Assembly (NCBI RefSeq): GCF_018842675.1
Contig: NZ_JAGTWO010000004.1
Coordinates: 1,674,001-1,738,000 of the forward strand
Length of the DNA stretch: 64,000 nt
Source: Candidatus Pantoea bituminis
Lineage (GTDB): Bacteria; Pseudomonadota; Gammaproteobacteria; Enterobacterales; Enterobacteriaceae
Direction: 5' to 3'
Shown: in pieces, positions 31,230-40,968 of the stretch
Layout: each line of letters begins with the position of its first letter
How positions within the stretch are numbered: position 1 is the stretch's first letter
Made by a program: the position numbers and the translations under genes
Notes under the pieces: generated by a model
Databases searched by the model: none
What the model was told of the DNA's origin: nothing
The model's input: the letters and a program-made list of their open reading frames with translations, nothing else

Positions 31230-33916
31230 TTACGCTTTTTTGGTTTTCTTCTCAACTTTCACGTCTTTCACCGGTTGAGCCGCAACGGCCTCTGCGATGC
31301 TTGAGAACGGTTCTACATATTCACGACCGTAGAAGGTATCCAGCATGATCTGTTTCAATTCAGCAATCAGCGGATAACGTGGGTTGGCGCCTGTACATTG
31401 GTCATCAAATGCGTCCTCTGCCAGTTTATCGACCTTCGCAAGGAAATCTGCCTCCTGAACGCCAGCTTCGCGTATAGATGTCGGGATACCCAGTTGCGTT
31501 TTCATCTCATCAAGCCATGCCAGCAGTCTTTCAATTTTCTGCGCAGTACGGTCACCTTCACGACTCAGACCTAAATGGTCAGCGATTTCCGCGTAGCGAC
31601 GACGGGCTTGCGGACGATCGTACTGACTAAATGCCGTTTGCTTGGTTGGGTTGTCATTCGCGTTATAACGAATGACGTTAGCAATCAGCAGAGAGTTAGC
31701 CAGACCGTGCGGAATATGGAATTCAGAACCGAGTTTGTGTGCCATTGAGTGACAAACGCCCAGAAAAGCATTAGCAAATGCGATACCCGCGATGGTTGCC
31801 GCATTATGTACGCGCTCGCGTGCAACCGGGTTCTTAGCGCCTTCCGCGTAGCTGGTGGGTAAATTCTCTTTCAATAATTTCAAGGCTTGTAATGCCTGGC
31901 CGTCAGAGTATTCATTCGCCAGCACCGAAACATACGCTTCAAGAGAGTGAGTGACTGCATCCAGGCCACCAAAAGCGCAAAGTGAACGCGGCATATCCAT
32001 CACCAAATTGGCATCAACAATGGCCATGTCAGGTGTTAAAGCATAATCAGCTAATGGATATTTTTGACCTGTTGCATCGTCAGTGACCACAGCGAATGGC
32101 GTAACTTCTGAGCCTGTACCCGATGTGGTGGTAATAGCAACCATGCGCGCTTTTACACCCATTTTTGGGAATTTATAGATGCGTTTACGGATATCCATAA
32201 AGCGCAGCGCTAACTCTTCAAAATGGGTTTCAGGATGTTCGTACATCACCCACATAATTTTGGCCGCATCCATCGGTGAACCGCCGCCTAGCGCGATAAT
32301 CACGTCAGGTTTAAAGCTGTTCATCTGTTCTGCGCCTTTACGTACGATGCTGAGTGTAGGATCGGCTTCAACTTCAAAAAACACTTCAGTTTCGATGCCG
32401 TGAGATTTAAGCACTCGCGTAACCTGGTCGGCATAACCGTTATTGAACAGGAAGCGGTCGGTCACGATGAATGCACGTTTCGCGCCATCAGTTGCTACTT
32501 CCTCCAGGGCGATAGGCAGCGAACCACGACGGAAGTAAATAGACTTCGGAAGTTTATGCCACAACATATTTTCAGCTCGCTTGGCGACAGTTTTCTTATT
32601 GATAAGATGTTTGGGTCCAACGTTTTCTGAGATGGAGTTGCCACCCCATGAACCACAACCTAATGTCAAAGACGGCGCAAGTTTGAAGTTGTACAAGTCG
32701 CCGATACCACCTTGCGAAGCGGGCGTGTTAATCAAGATACGCGCGGTTTTCATTTTATCGCCGAAATAGTGTACGCGCTCAGTTTGGTTATCTTGATCGG
32801 TATAAAGGCAAGAGGTATGACCGATACCGCCCATCTCTACCAGTTTTTCGGCTTTACTCACCGCATCCTGAAAATCTTTTGCACGATACATCGCTAATGT
32901 TGGTGAGAGTTTTTCATGGGCAAAAGGCTCTGACTCATCAACCAGTTTCACTTCGCCAATGAGAATTTTGGTATTCTGCGGCACTGAAATGCCTGCCATT
33001 TCAGCAATTTTCACTGCGGGCTGGCCGACAATGGCGGCATTCAACCCACCATTTTTCAGGATGATACCTTGAACAGCGCTTAACTCTGCGCCCTGCAGCA
33101 TATAGCCGCCATGGCTTGAGAAGCGTTCGCGTACGGCCTCGTAGACAGAATCCACCACAATGACGGATTGCTCAGAGGCACAAATCACGCCGTTATCGAA
33201 GGTTTTAGACATGAGGATAGAAGCGACAGCGCGTTTGATGTCTGCGGTTTCATCAATAACGACAGGGGTATTACCTGCACCCACACCAATGGCTGGCTTA
33301 CCAGAACTGTAAGCGGCTTTCACCATGCCCGGGCCCCCGGTCGCAAGGATCAGGTTGATATCTGGGTGATGCATTAACTGATTCGACAGTTCCACAGACG
33401 GTGTATCAATCCATCCAATGATATCTTTAGGAGCGCCGGCGGCAATAGCGGCCTGCAGGACAATATCTGCAGCTTTATTGGTGGCATCTTTTGCACGTGG
33501 ATGAGGCGAGAAAATAATACCGTTGCGGGTTTTAAGACTGATTAGTGCTTTGAAAATCGCGGTTGAGGTTGGGTTTGTGGTCGGAACGATACCGCAAATC
33601 AACCCAATCGGTTCCGCAATGGTAATCGTACCGAAAGTATCATCGGTATTTAACACACCACAGGTCTTTTCATCTTTATAGGCGTTGTAAATATATTCAG
33701 AGGCGAAGTGATTTTTGATGACCTTGTCTTCAACAATTCCCATGCCGGACTCGGCTACAGCCAATTTTGCCAGAGGAATACGGGCGTCGGCGGCGGCGAG
33801 GGCGGCAGCGCGGAAAATAGCGTCAACCTGTTGTTGAGAAAAGTTGGCGTATTCACGCTGGGCTTTTTTACACGTTCAACCAGTGCATTAAGTTCAGCGA
33901 CATTAGTAACGGCCAT
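31230..33916 (-). pseudogene. adhE: Aldehyde-alcohol dehydrogenase AdhE, frameshifted near the start
   Basis: Bifunctional fermentative enzyme: acetyl-CoA to acetaldehyde to ethanol, forming filaments (spirosomes). The true start is ATG 33916 with AGGAG. After 'AELNALVERVKK' the frame is lost at the run of six T (33864-33869 on the plus strand). One added base restores AQREYANFSQQQV and a full 895-aa frame. The remaining 844 codons are intact, with the CoA-aldehyde domain Cys in 'GVICASEQ' and the iron alcohol dehydrogenase domain ('GGGSPMDAAK', 'FGGLDAVTHSLEAY'). An internal ATG (33764) could not give a working N-terminus. An FNR-like box lies upstream. Confidence 0.92.
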
Positions 33917-34375
33917 GATGCTCTCCTGAAAGAAGTTAAACTTTTTAGTAAACAAGCCTGACCACTGAGTATAGTTCCGCTGCGTTAATACGGCGGTAAC
34001 AGTTAAATTGCCAGGCTTTTCAGCTGTTTAATAAAAAATTCATCGCATTCTGGGTGGAGCGCCCTGAATACTTTTGATGCGGAAAGATTACCTGGTTTGA
34101 GGTAGGAGAATGATGATCTGGATCAATTTACATGCAAGCTGACACCATTCAGCTAACCGAAGCGTTTGAATCAATGCATCGGTTATAAAGTCATCACCTG
34201 AATAGCGGGCATATTTTGACGTATAGCGGCATGAACCATGACAATTTTAATAGCTGGATGATCAAACCATATAAAACGCAAAATGACAGAATAAATACCT
34301 GAGAGACGCGCTGGCTTAGGCTTGGCTTTTGCCTTACATTAGGCGCGATTTTTTCATTCTGGAATGGAGTTCATC
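33917..34375. other. Divergent adhE/ychE control region
   Basis: A 459-base gap carrying both promoters. An FNR-type dyad at 34113-34126 is the only regulator site that stands out. No open frame or repeat was seen. Confidence 0.55.
34113..34126. promoter_or_regulatory. FNR-type box upstream of adhE
   Basis: ATGAT-CTGG-ATCAA matches TTGAT-N4-ATCAA with one mismatch. It lies 197 bases upstream of the adhE start. Anaerobic control fits AdhE's fermentative role; the assignment is inference. Confidence 0.5.
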
Positions 34376-35023
34376 GTGAACCCTGCGCTGTTAGATTTGT
34401 CTGGTTATGTTAAGTTTTTTGTGGGCCTTTTTGCTCTGGTTAACCCGGTGGGTATTATTCCGGTATTTATCAGTATGACCAGTTATCAGGGCGCAGCCGA
34501 ACGCAATAAAACCAATCTTACGGCTAACCTGGCGGTGGCGATCATTTTATGGACTTCGCTGTTTTTGGGCGATGCCATTCTGCATATATTCGGTATTTCT
34601 ATTGATTCATTCCGTATCGCAGGTGGGATTCTGGTTGTCACCATTGCAATGTCGATGATCAGCGGCAAGCTGGGTGAGGATAAGCAGAATAAGCAGGAAA
34701 AAACCGAAACGGCAATCCGCGAAAGTATTGGCGTTGTGCCCTTGGCGCTACCTTTAATGGCCGGGCCCGGCGCAATCAGTTCAACAATTGTGTGGAGTAC
34801 GCGTTATCACAGTTGGCTTAATTTATTAGGTTTCAGCCTTGCTATAGCGATTTTTGCGTTTTGTTGTTGGTTGTTATTCAGGGCGGCGCCGCTCATGGTG
34901 CGTGTACTTGGCCAAACCGGTATTAACGTTATTACACGCATTATGGGTTTATTGCTCATGGCACTGGGTATTGAATTTGTCGTTACCGGAATGAAAACAC
35001 TCTTCCCTGGATTAGTCGGTTAA
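34376..35023 (+). CDS. ychE: MarC-family membrane protein YchE
   Basis: 215 aa, six predicted membrane helices, MarC/UPF0056 family; function unproven, with amino-acid transport suggested for some members. Conserved core 'LFALVNPVGIIPVFISMTS' and 'LALPLMAGPGAISSTIVW' is intact. The start is set at GTG 34376, with GGAG 6 bases upstream: this gives exactly the E. coli length and N-terminal alignment. The ATG at 34364 overlaps the ribosome site and is rejected. Confidence 0.9.
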   Translation: MNPALLDLSGYVKFFVGLFALVNPVGIIPVFISMTSYQGAAERNKTNLTANLAVAIILWTSLFLGDAILHIFGISIDSFRIAGGILVVTIAMSMISGKLGEDKQNKQEKTETAIRESIGVVPLALPLMAGPGAISSTIVWSTRYHSWLNLLGFSLAIAIFAFCCWLLFRAAPLMVRVLGQTGINVITRIMGLLLMALGIEFVVTGMKTLFPGLVG

Positions 35024-35066
35024 AAAAGTCCGGCTTATTTTTCATGTAAAAGGAAAAATCGAACCA

Positions 35067-35100
35067 TAAAGGTGCAATATTCTCTTTTTTTGCACCTTTA
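35067..35100. terminator. Hairpin after ychE
   Basis: TAAAGGTGCA and TGCACCTTTA form a 10-bp perfect stem around a T-rich 14-base loop, 44 bases past ychE. The usual 3' T-run is lacking, so the terminator role is tentative. Confidence 0.45.
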
Positions 35101-35180
35101 TGATGCAAGTATTCGTCTTGCTAAACATAGTCTGCCTATTATCATATTCATTACTACAGCCTCAGCATTGAAAATAATTA

Positions 35181-35196
35181 TGTGATAATCATCACA
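35181..35196. promoter_or_regulatory. CRP box upstream of the opp operon
   Basis: TGTGATAATCATCACA is a perfect TGTGA-N6-TCACA dyad. It lies about 390 bases upstream of oppA1 and 158 bases past ychE, in a promoter-rich AT stretch. CRP-cAMP control of peptide uptake is inferred. Confidence 0.6.
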
Positions 35197-35587
35197 TGAT
35201 AATCCTCTGTATATTATTTTCTTTACGTTACTAAAAACCATGTTTATCTGCTAATCCCTCTTTTATTACCACTCTCTTGACGCTTTTCCGCATTATCACT
35301 AAAAAATACATAATTGTTATTTTGTGAGCGCATTAACGTCATCATTAGGTTTTAACTTTTATTTTTCATAGGGTTAATCTATTTTCAGGCTAAAAATTAA
35401 CACTTTCGCCCAAGCAATTCTCATGATAAAAGAGAATCAGGTAACATTTTTGTTATTTTGCTTTGGCGCCCTTCGAATGCTTCTGATAATTTCGTCGCTC
35501 CAAAAAATTTTACCGATCAGACAAAAGTGAGAACGATTTTTGCTTAAAGGCTATCGGGATGTATAAATTTAAGGTTGGCGCTGTCGA

Positions 35588-37222
35588 ATGATTGGGATAA
35601 TGAACTCGCAAAAAACTGTGATGCATTTAGCCATGAGCTTAACGCTCATTATGCCCCTCACTTACGCTGCAACGGTTCCTGATGGCATCAAGCTTGCACC
35701 TAATCAACAAATTGTTATTAACAATGGCAGTGAAGTGGCTTCACTCGATCCGCATAAAACCGAAGGTGTACCTGAATCAAATATTATTTTGAATTTACTT
35801 GATGGATTGGTGAATACCGACAACGCCGGCAATGTCGTGCCGGGCGTGGCGGAATCATGGCAAAACCAGCAGGGCAAAATCTGGGTCTTCACGCTGCGCA
35901 ATAACGCCAAATGGAGCGACGGCAAACCCGTCACTGCGCAAGATTTTGTCTATAGCTGGCGCCGACTCGCCGATCCTAAAACCGCTTCGCCTTATGCAAG
36001 CTATCTGCAGGCTGCGCATTTTACGAATATAGATAATGTCCTTGATGGTAAAATGTCGTCCGATCAACTGGGTGTAAAAGCGCTAGACGATCGGCATCTG
36101 CAAATCACCTTGAGTGAGCCAGTGCCTTATTTGGTTGCCATGCTGGCACATACCGCAATGAAACCGGTCTACGCACCCGCCATAAAACAGTGGGGTGAAG
36201 CCTGGACGCGTCCAGGACATTACGTAGGCAATGGCGCTTATACCTTGAGCGACTGGGTGGTGAACGAGAAAATCGTGCTGAAGCGCAATCCGCTTTACTG
36301 GAACAACGCACGCACTGTGATTGAGCAGGGCACCTTCTTACCCATTTCTTCCGAAAACAGTGACATCAATCGCTACCGCAGTGGCGGCACTGATATCACT
36401 AACAGCGCGGTTCCGCCTGAAATGTTCAAGCGCCTGCAGGATGAGCTTGGCGATCAGGTCAAAGTCAGCCCGCTGCTCTGCACCTTCTATTACGAGATAA
36501 ATAACAAGAAGCCGCCATTTAACGATCCACGCGTGCGCGCGGCCATCAAAATGACGTTAGATCGCGATATCATCGCCAATAAAGTCATGGGGCAAGGGCA
36601 AATTCCTGCCTATAGCTTCACGCCACCCTTTACCGCAGGCATGACATTATCGCCACCGGCGTGGTTTGAGCAATCACAGCAGCAACGTAACGAACAAGCG
36701 AAGAAATTGCTCGCTGAGGCCGGTTTTGATACTAAAAATCCACTGCGGTTCACGTTGCTTTATAACACGTCAGATCAAAACAAAAAGCAGGCGATTGCGG
36801 CGGCATCGATGTGGCAAAAAAATCTTGGCGCAACGGTTAATTTGCAAAATCAGGAGTGGAAAACCCTGCTCGAAACGCGTCGCCAGGCACAATACGATGT
36901 CGTTCGCGCAACATGGTGTGCGGACTACAACGAACCTTCCACATTCCTGAATATGCTGATCAGTAATGCCTCAATCAATACGGCTTTTTACAGCAACGAA
37001 AATTTTGATCGGTTAATGGCTCAATCCCTTAACGCCAGTGATGAAGCACAGCGCGCAGCGCTCTATCAGCAAGCTGAAACACAACTCGACAAAGACTCAC
37101 CAATTGTGCCAGTTTACTACCGCGTTAGTGTACGTCTGGTGAAACCTTGGGTGGGCGGGTTTACCGGCACCGATCCGCAAGACATGACAGACCTGAAATA
37201 CTATTTCATTAAACAACATTAA
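35588..37222 (+). CDS. oppA: Periplasmic oligopeptide-binding protein, first copy
   Basis: 544 aa, solute-binding protein family 5. Signal peptide (about residues 1-27, ending 'LTYAAT'). Family signs: 'ASLDPHKTEGVPES', 'VAESW' near residue 88 and 'WKTLLETRRQAQYDV'. It is complete, unlike the second copy. It resembles the second copy along its whole length but has diverged, so the pair is an old tandem duplication with perhaps different peptide preference. Start may be ATG 35588 or ATG 35600 (MNSQKTVMHL); neither has a strong ribosome site. E. coli has one oppA here. Confidence 0.88.
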   Translation: MIGIMNSQKTVMHLAMSLTLIMPLTYAATVPDGIKLAPNQQIVINNGSEVASLDPHKTEGVPESNIILNLLDGLVNTDNAGNVVPGVAESWQNQQGKIWVFTLRNNAKWSDGKPVTAQDFVYSWRRLADPKTASPYASYLQAAHFTNIDNVLDGKMSSDQLGVKALDDRHLQITLSEPVPYLVAMLAHTAMKPVYAPAIKQWGEAWTRPGHYVGNGAYTLSDWVVNEKIVLKRNPLYWNNARTVIEQGTFLPISSENSDINRYRSGGTDITNSAVPPEMFKRLQDELGDQVKVSPLLCTFYYEINNKKPPFNDPRVRAAIKMTLDRDIIANKVMGQGQIPAYSFTPPFTAGMTLSPPAWFEQSQQQRNEQAKKLLAEAGFDTKNPLRFTLLYNTSDQNKKQAIAAASMWQKNLGATVNLQNQEWKTLLETRRQAQYDVVRATWCADYNEPSTFLNMLISNASINTAFYSNENFDRLMAQSLNASDEAQRAALYQQAETQLDKDSPIVPVYYRVSVRLVKPWVGGFTGTDPQDMTDLKYYFIKQH

Positions 37223-37382
37223 GTCGCGAATTTACCTGGCGAGACAGCCGGGAAGTTAGCGACCGTAAAGGCCACCATTCGGGGTCGATGACATCCTCAG
37301 GTGCTCACACCGAGGATCCCGGAAACGGGGACGCCAAGGCGGAACAATGCCTGGGTGAAAATAAAAAAACTGGAGTGTAATA

Positions 37383-39022
37383 ATGAACAACATCACGAAG
37401 AAAAGCCTTATCGCAGCAGGTGTGTTCGCGGCGATGAGCGCGCTGGCAGGGAACGCTGTTCAGGCGGCATCAGTGCCATCTGGCGTTGAATTAGCGGCAA
37501 AGCAAGAACTGATTAAGGGTAATGGCGATGAAGTTCAGTCGCTGGATCCGCACAAAATTGAAGGCGTACCTGAATCAAACGTTAACCGCGATTTGTTAGA
37601 AGGTCTGTTGATCAGTGATGTTCAGGGCAAACCTGTTCCGGGCGTGGCTGAAAGCTGGGAAAATAAAGAGGCTAAAGTCTGGACTTTCCATCTCCGTAAA
37701 GACGCCAAATGGTCTAACGGTGAGCCTGTTACCGCACAAGATTTCGTCTTTAGCTGGCAGCGCCTGGCCGATCCAAAAACGGCTTCCCCTTACGCCAGCT
37801 ATTTGCAGTACGGCCATCTGCTGAATGTTGATGACATCATTGCAGGCAAAAAAAGCCGTCTGAGCTGGGCGTAAAAGCCATTGATGACCACACGCTGGAA
37901 GTCACGTTGAGCGAAGGTGTGCCTTATTTCTATAAGCTGCTCATTCATCCCTCTATGTCACCTGTATACAAGCCAGCAATTGAAAAGTTTGGTGATCAGT
38001 GGACTCAGCCGCAAAACTGGATCGGCAACGGTGCATTTAAGCTGGAATCACACATTATCAACGAACGTATTACGCTGGTTCGTAACCCGCAGTATTGGGA
38101 CAACGCCCATACTGTGCTGAATAAAGTGACATTCCTGCCAATCTCTTCAGAAGTCAGCGATGTTAACCGCTACTTCTCAGATAACGGCAGTGATATGACT
38201 TATAACAACATGCCTATCGAGCTGTTCAAAAAGCTACAGCGTGACAATGGCAAAGAGCTGCATGTTGATCCTTATCTCTGTACTTACTATTACGAAATCA
38301 ATAACCAGAAAGCGCCGTTTACCGATCCACGCGTTCGTGCTGCGCTGAAGCTGGGTATCGATCGTGACATCATCGTAAATAAAGTCCTGGCGCAAGGCCA
38401 GATGCCGGCTTACAGCTTCACGCCTCCGGCAACCGACGGCATGGATATTCTGCCGCCAGACTGGTTCAAATGGCCGCAAGAAAAACGTAATGAAGAAGCG
38501 AAAAAATTGTTAGCCGAAGCGGGTTACACGGCGGATAAGCCGTTGACCTTCAACCTGCTGTACAACACCTCCGATTTGCATAAGAAATTGGCAATCGCAG
38601 CATCTTCTATCTGGAAGAAAAACATTGGCGTTAACATCAAGCTGGAAAATCAGGAATGGAAAACCTTCCTGGATACGCGTCATCAGGGGAATTTTGACGT
38701 TTCACGCGCGGCATGGTGTGCTGACTACAATGAACCGACTTCATTCCTGAACATTATGTTGTCAGACAGCAGCAACAACACCTCGCATTACAAGAGTGCT
38801 GACTTTGATAAAGCGGTACATGAAGCCTTAAGCGCAGCAGATGACAAAGCGCGCGCGGCTGATTATCAGCAAGCTGAACAGGTTCTTGATAAAGATTCAG
38901 TGATTGTACCGCTGTTCTATTACGTGAACGCGCGTCTGGTGAAACCTTATGTCGGTGGTTATACCGGTAAAGATCCACTGGACAACGTCTACGACAAAAA
39001 CTTGTATATCATTAAACATTAA
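37383..39022 (+). pseudogene. oppA: Oligopeptide-binding protein OppA, second copy, frameshifted
   Basis: This copy is closer to E. coli OppA (MNNITKKSLIAAGVFAAMSA signal, 'DDIIAGKK', 'EGVPYFYKLLIHPS'). The frame is lost at the seven-A run 37848-37854: KKSRLSWA-stop replaces a segment that should read K-PSELGVKAIDDHTLEV. One added base restores 546 aa to the stop at 39022. As written, 163 residues, then a separate frame from 37907. Strong GGAG ribosome site. It is followed by an attenuating terminator and oppB, the normal position of the main binding protein of the system. Confidence 0.92.
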
Positions 39023-39044
39023 TAGCACACAGGCTATCGGCAGC

Positions 39045-39071
39045 GGCGGCGCTTCTCGCGCCGCCTTTTTT
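39045..39071 (+). terminator. Attenuating terminator between oppA2 and oppB
   Basis: GGCGGCGC, TTCTC loop, GCGCCGCC and T6. Placed as in E. coli, where it lets the abundant binding protein be made in excess over the membrane complex. Confidence 0.9.
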
Positions 39072-39113
39072 AGTTTTATTGCGTTGTGAAGCAACAGCCT
39101 GGTGGATACGGCA

Positions 39114-40034
39114 ATGTTAAAATTCATTCTGCGTCGATTGCTTGAAGCAATCCCGACGCTCTTCGTCTTGATTACGATCTCATTTTTTATGATGCGTCTG
39201 GCGCCCGGCAGCCCATTCAGCGGCGAGCGCACATTATCGCCAGAAGTCATGGCCAACATTGAGGCGAAATATCACCTCAACGATCCGATCGGTAAGCAAT
39301 ATCTGGATTATCTGGTTCAGCTCGGTCATGGCGACTTTGGCCCATCATTTAAATACAAAGATTACTCCGTGAACTACCTTGTCGCCCACGCCTTCCCGGT
39401 TTCGGCCAAGCTTGGACTGGCGGCCTTTTTGCTGGCAATGGTGCTGGGTGTGACGGCGGGTGTGGTCGCCGCTTTGCGGCAAAACAGCCTATGGGATTAC
39501 GCCGTGATGGGGGTGGCAATGACCGGCGTGGTGATACCCAGTTTTGTGGTCGCGCCGCTGCTGGTCTTGGTATTCGCGATCACGCTGAAGTGGTTACCGG
39601 GTGGTGGCTGGAACGGCGGACAATGGAACTACATGCTGCTGCCGATGGTAGCCCTTTCGCTGGCTTACATCGCCAGCATCGCGCGTATTACCCGTGGTTC
39701 GATGATTGAAGTCATGCACTCTAACTTTATTCGTACTGCCCGCGCCAAAGGCTTGCCGCTGCACCGTATCGTTTTACGGCATGCGCTGAAACCCGCACTG
39801 CTGCCTGTTATCTCCTATATGGGACCGGCTTTTGTCGGCATCATCACCGGTTCAATGGTGATCGAGTCTATTTACGGTCTGCCAGGCATAGGCCAGCTGT
39901 TCGTCAATGGCGCATTAAACCGCGATTACTCGCTGGTCATGAGCCTGACGATTCTGGTCGGTGTGCTTACCATTGTATTTAACGCGATTGTCGACGTGCT
40001 TTATGCCGTCATCGATCCAAAAATTCGCTACTGA
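39114..40034 (+). CDS. oppB: Oligopeptide ABC transporter permease OppB
   Basis: 306 aa, same as E. coli. Inner-membrane permease with six helices and a BPD_transp_1 domain; 'TARAKGLPLHRIVLRHALKPALLP' holds the EAA-type loop that contacts the ATPase subunits. Forms the channel with OppC. The start at ATG 39114 has GGTGGA upstream; the frame's earlier GTG (39102) is that ribosome site. Confidence 0.96.
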   Translation: MLKFILRRLLEAIPTLFVLITISFFMMRLAPGSPFSGERTLSPEVMANIEAKYHLNDPIGKQYLDYLVQLGHGDFGPSFKYKDYSVNYLVAHAFPVSAKLGLAAFLLAMVLGVTAGVVAALRQNSLWDYAVMGVAMTGVVIPSFVVAPLLVLVFAITLKWLPGGGWNGGQWNYMLLPMVALSLAYIASIARITRGSMIEVMHSNFIRTARAKGLPLHRIVLRHALKPALLPVISYMGPAFVGIITGSMVIESIYGLPGIGQLFVNGALNRDYSLVMSLTILVGVLTIVFNAIVDVLYAVIDPKIRY

Positions 40035-40048
40035 TTCTGGAGTTCGCC

Positions 40049-40957
40049 ATGATGTTGAGTAAGAAAAACAGCGAAGCTCTTGATGCATTCAGTGAAAAAC
40101 TGGAAGTAGAAGGGCGCAGCCTTTGGCAGGATGCGCGTCGCCGCTTTATCCATAACCGTGCAGCATTGATCAGTTTGTTGGTTCTGCTGTTGATCACGCT
40201 GTTTGTCATCATTGCACCGATGCTGTCGCAGTTCGCCTATGACGACACCGATTGGGGCATGATGTCCGCAACGCCAGACACCACGTCAGGACACTGGTTT
40301 GGCACCGACTCTTCGGGACGTGACTTGTTAGTGCGCGTTGCCATTGGCGGTCGAATTTCCTTGATGGTAGGGATTGCTTCCGCGTTGATCGCGGTGATTG
40401 TCGGCACGTTATACGGTTCGGTTGCCGGTTATCTCGGCGGGAAAACTGACTCGGTCATGATGCGTATTCTTGAAATACTGAACTCATTTCCGTTCATGTT
40501 CTTCGTCATTTTGCTGGTGACTTTCTTTGGCCGTAACATTTTGCTGATCTTTGCCGCCATCGGCATGGTTTCATGGCTGGATATGGCACGTATTGTACGT
40601 GGTCAAACCTTGGGACTAAAACGCAAAGAGTTCATAGAAGCGGCGCATGTTGGCGGCGTCTCAACGTACAACATTGTGTTACGTCATATCGTGCCGAACG
40701 TGCTTGGCGTGGTGGTGGTGTACGCCTCTTTGCTGGTACCGAGTATGATTCTGTTCGAATCATTCCTGAGCTTCCTCGGTTTAGGTACGCAAGAGCCGCT
40801 CAGCAGTTGGGGTGCGTTGCTCAGTGACGGCGCCAATTCAATGGAAGTCTCTCCGTGGCTGCTGTTTTTCCCGGCGGGTTTCCTGGTCGTTACGCTGTTT
40901 TGTTTTAACTTTATCGGCGATGGCCTGCGTGATGCCCTCGACCCGAAAGATCGTTAA
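40049..40957 (+). CDS. oppC: Oligopeptide ABC transporter permease OppC
   Basis: 302 aa, identical in length to E. coli. Second membrane permease; N-terminal OppC_N segment with the first helix near residues 40-60, then BPD_transp_1 with the EAA loop 'EFIEAAHVGGVSTYNIVLRH'. Fourteen bases after oppB and 11 before oppD, so one transcript. Confidence 0.96.
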   Translation: MMLSKKNSEALDAFSEKLEVEGRSLWQDARRRFIHNRAALISLLVLLLITLFVIIAPMLSQFAYDDTDWGMMSATPDTTSGHWFGTDSSGRDLLVRVAIGGRISLMVGIASALIAVIVGTLYGSVAGYLGGKTDSVMMRILEILNSFPFMFFVILLVTFFGRNILLIFAAIGMVSWLDMARIVRGQTLGLKRKEFIEAAHVGGVSTYNIVLRHIVPNVLGVVVVYASLLVPSMILFESFLSFLGLGTQEPLSSWGALLSDGANSMEVSPWLLFFPAGFLVVTLFCFNFIGDGLRDALDPKDR

Positions 40958-40968
40958 GGAATTTCCCG

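Larger units (their letters stand above)
35024..35587. other. ychE/oppA gap
   Basis: A 564-base AT-rich leader and promoter region. It holds a hairpin (35067-35100) and a perfect CRP-type box (35181-35196). In E. coli the opp upstream region is long and controlled by Lrp and the GcvB RNA; no GcvB target was identified here. Confidence 0.55.

Noticed and set aside
31230-33764. A shorter AdhE starting at an internal ATG
   Set aside because: The true start with AGGAG is upstream at 33916 and the lost N-terminal segment is still encoded in another frame.
33755-33955. Programmed frameshift in adhE
   Set aside because: A7-type slippage sites can be used by ribosomes or polymerase, but eight unrelated genes with the same kind of event, none known to be programmed, make recoding an unlikely common cause.
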